Source of the DNA: Vibrio sinensis
Lineage (GTDB): Bacteria; Pseudomonadota; Gammaproteobacteria; Enterobacterales; Vibrionaceae
DNA length: 64,000 nt
Assembly: GCF_003605645.1 (NCBI RefSeq)
Contig: NZ_QVMU01000004.1
Location: forward strand, 62,001-126,000
Reading direction: 5' to 3'
Position numbers and translations under genes: made by a program. The notes below the pieces were generated by a model. It made no database searches. It was not told the DNA's origin and saw only the letters and a program-made list of their open reading frames with translations. Shown piece after piece: positions 63,892-64,000 of the stretch. Position 1 is the stretch's first letter. The number at the start of each line of letters is the position of its first letter.

Positions 63892-64000
63892 TTATATAGC
63901 GATACTTTTCGACATGTAATAAAACCTATCGTCTTCTTTATCGACGGTAAAACCGGTTCGCTTATACAGTTCATATGCAGGGCTAATCTTGAACACGCGC
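63892..64000 (-). CDS. C-terminal fragment of another GNAT acetyltransferase, cut by the window end
   Basis: The last 36 codons on the minus strand read RVFKISPAYELYKRTGFTV..DDRFYYMSKSIAI, with the typical GNAT ending PAYELYKRTGF. The upstream part lies beyond base 64000. It is preceded in the window by the GNAT at 63354-63824 in the same orientation, so the two may be paralogues or a short operon. Confidence 0.75.
   Translation of the reverse strand, partial: RVFKISPAYELYKRTGFTVDKEDDRFYYMSKSIAI

Noticed and set aside
1..64000. CRISPR arrays, insertion sequences, prophage, integrons
   Set aside because: No regularly spaced repeats, transposase, integrase or phage structural genes were seen on either strand.

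Overview
The window looks like a stretch of a Vibrio (Vibrionaceae) large chromosome. The case rests on the low-to-moderate G+C housekeeping genes, the letB-rsmF and yccA-tusE-yccX-rlmI neighbourhoods shared with enterobacteria, a GntR-controlled 2-methylcitrate cluster with acnD/prpF, an aapJQMP amino-acid importer, and a LapA-type RTX adhesin. The species call is inference from gene content; no rRNA, tRNA, CRISPR array, insertion sequence or prophage was found.

Layout. 1-8.6 kb: the end of letB (MCE lipid-transport protein), rsmF, cvfB, an orphan two-TM protein, a DUF4442 thioesterase-like gene behind a FadR-like operator, aroH-type DAHP synthase, yajQ, and a shortened siroheme synthase. 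9-13.3 kb: the aapJQMP amino-acid ABC importer. 13.4-16.3 kb: yccA, tusE, yccX, rlmI. 16.4-22.2 kb: a compact LapA-like adhesin diverging from a TolC-like outer-membrane channel and an OmpA/TSP3 lipid-envelope protein. 22.3-30 kb: DUF2750, a periplasmic-TPR diguanylate cyclase, queC/queE, a chemoreceptor, a periplasmic NUDIX fused to a degenerate PAP2 domain, and a GNAT. 30-42.9 kb: the propionate (2-methylcitrate) operon prpR-prpB-prpC-acnD-prpF-prpE reading leftward, and the tctCBA tripartite tricarboxylate transporter reading rightward. Both flank a 0.7 kb regulatory region with repeated GntR-type palindromes. 43-47.7 kb: a TolC-HlyD-ABC2-ABC2 export cluster with no ATPase gene. 47.8-54.3 kb: CYTH protein, two tiny proteins, a long gene-poor AT-rich stretch with an ERIC-like element, GNAT, DUF523, LysR, a metallo-beta-lactamase-fold protein and an AraC regulator. 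54.4-60 kb: a sugar/polyol locus (binding protein, ATPase, permease, ROK kinase, zinc dehydrogenase). 60.6-64 kb: brnQ preceded by what reads as a complete Leu/Ile leader-peptide attenuator, then small hypothetical proteins and two GNATs, the last cut by the window end.

How the genes fit together. The prp enzymes activate propionate to propionyl-CoA, condense it with oxaloacetate, isomerise methylcitrate through methylaconitate and cleave methylisocitrate to pyruvate and succinate. The same palindrome lies before prpR and again inside tctC, suggesting that carboxylate import and methylcitrate degradation are co-regulated. The adhesin, its outer-membrane channel and the nearby diguanylate cyclase form a plausible biofilm module, although the inner-membrane secretion parts and the LapD/LapG switch are not in the window. 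The strongest regulatory signal is the brnQ leader: a 31-residue peptide ending in Leu/Ile codons, followed by mutually exclusive hairpins and a U-rich tract. Gene starts were moved downstream of the longest reading frame wherever a Shine-Dalgarno sequence, signal peptide or family alignment favoured it.
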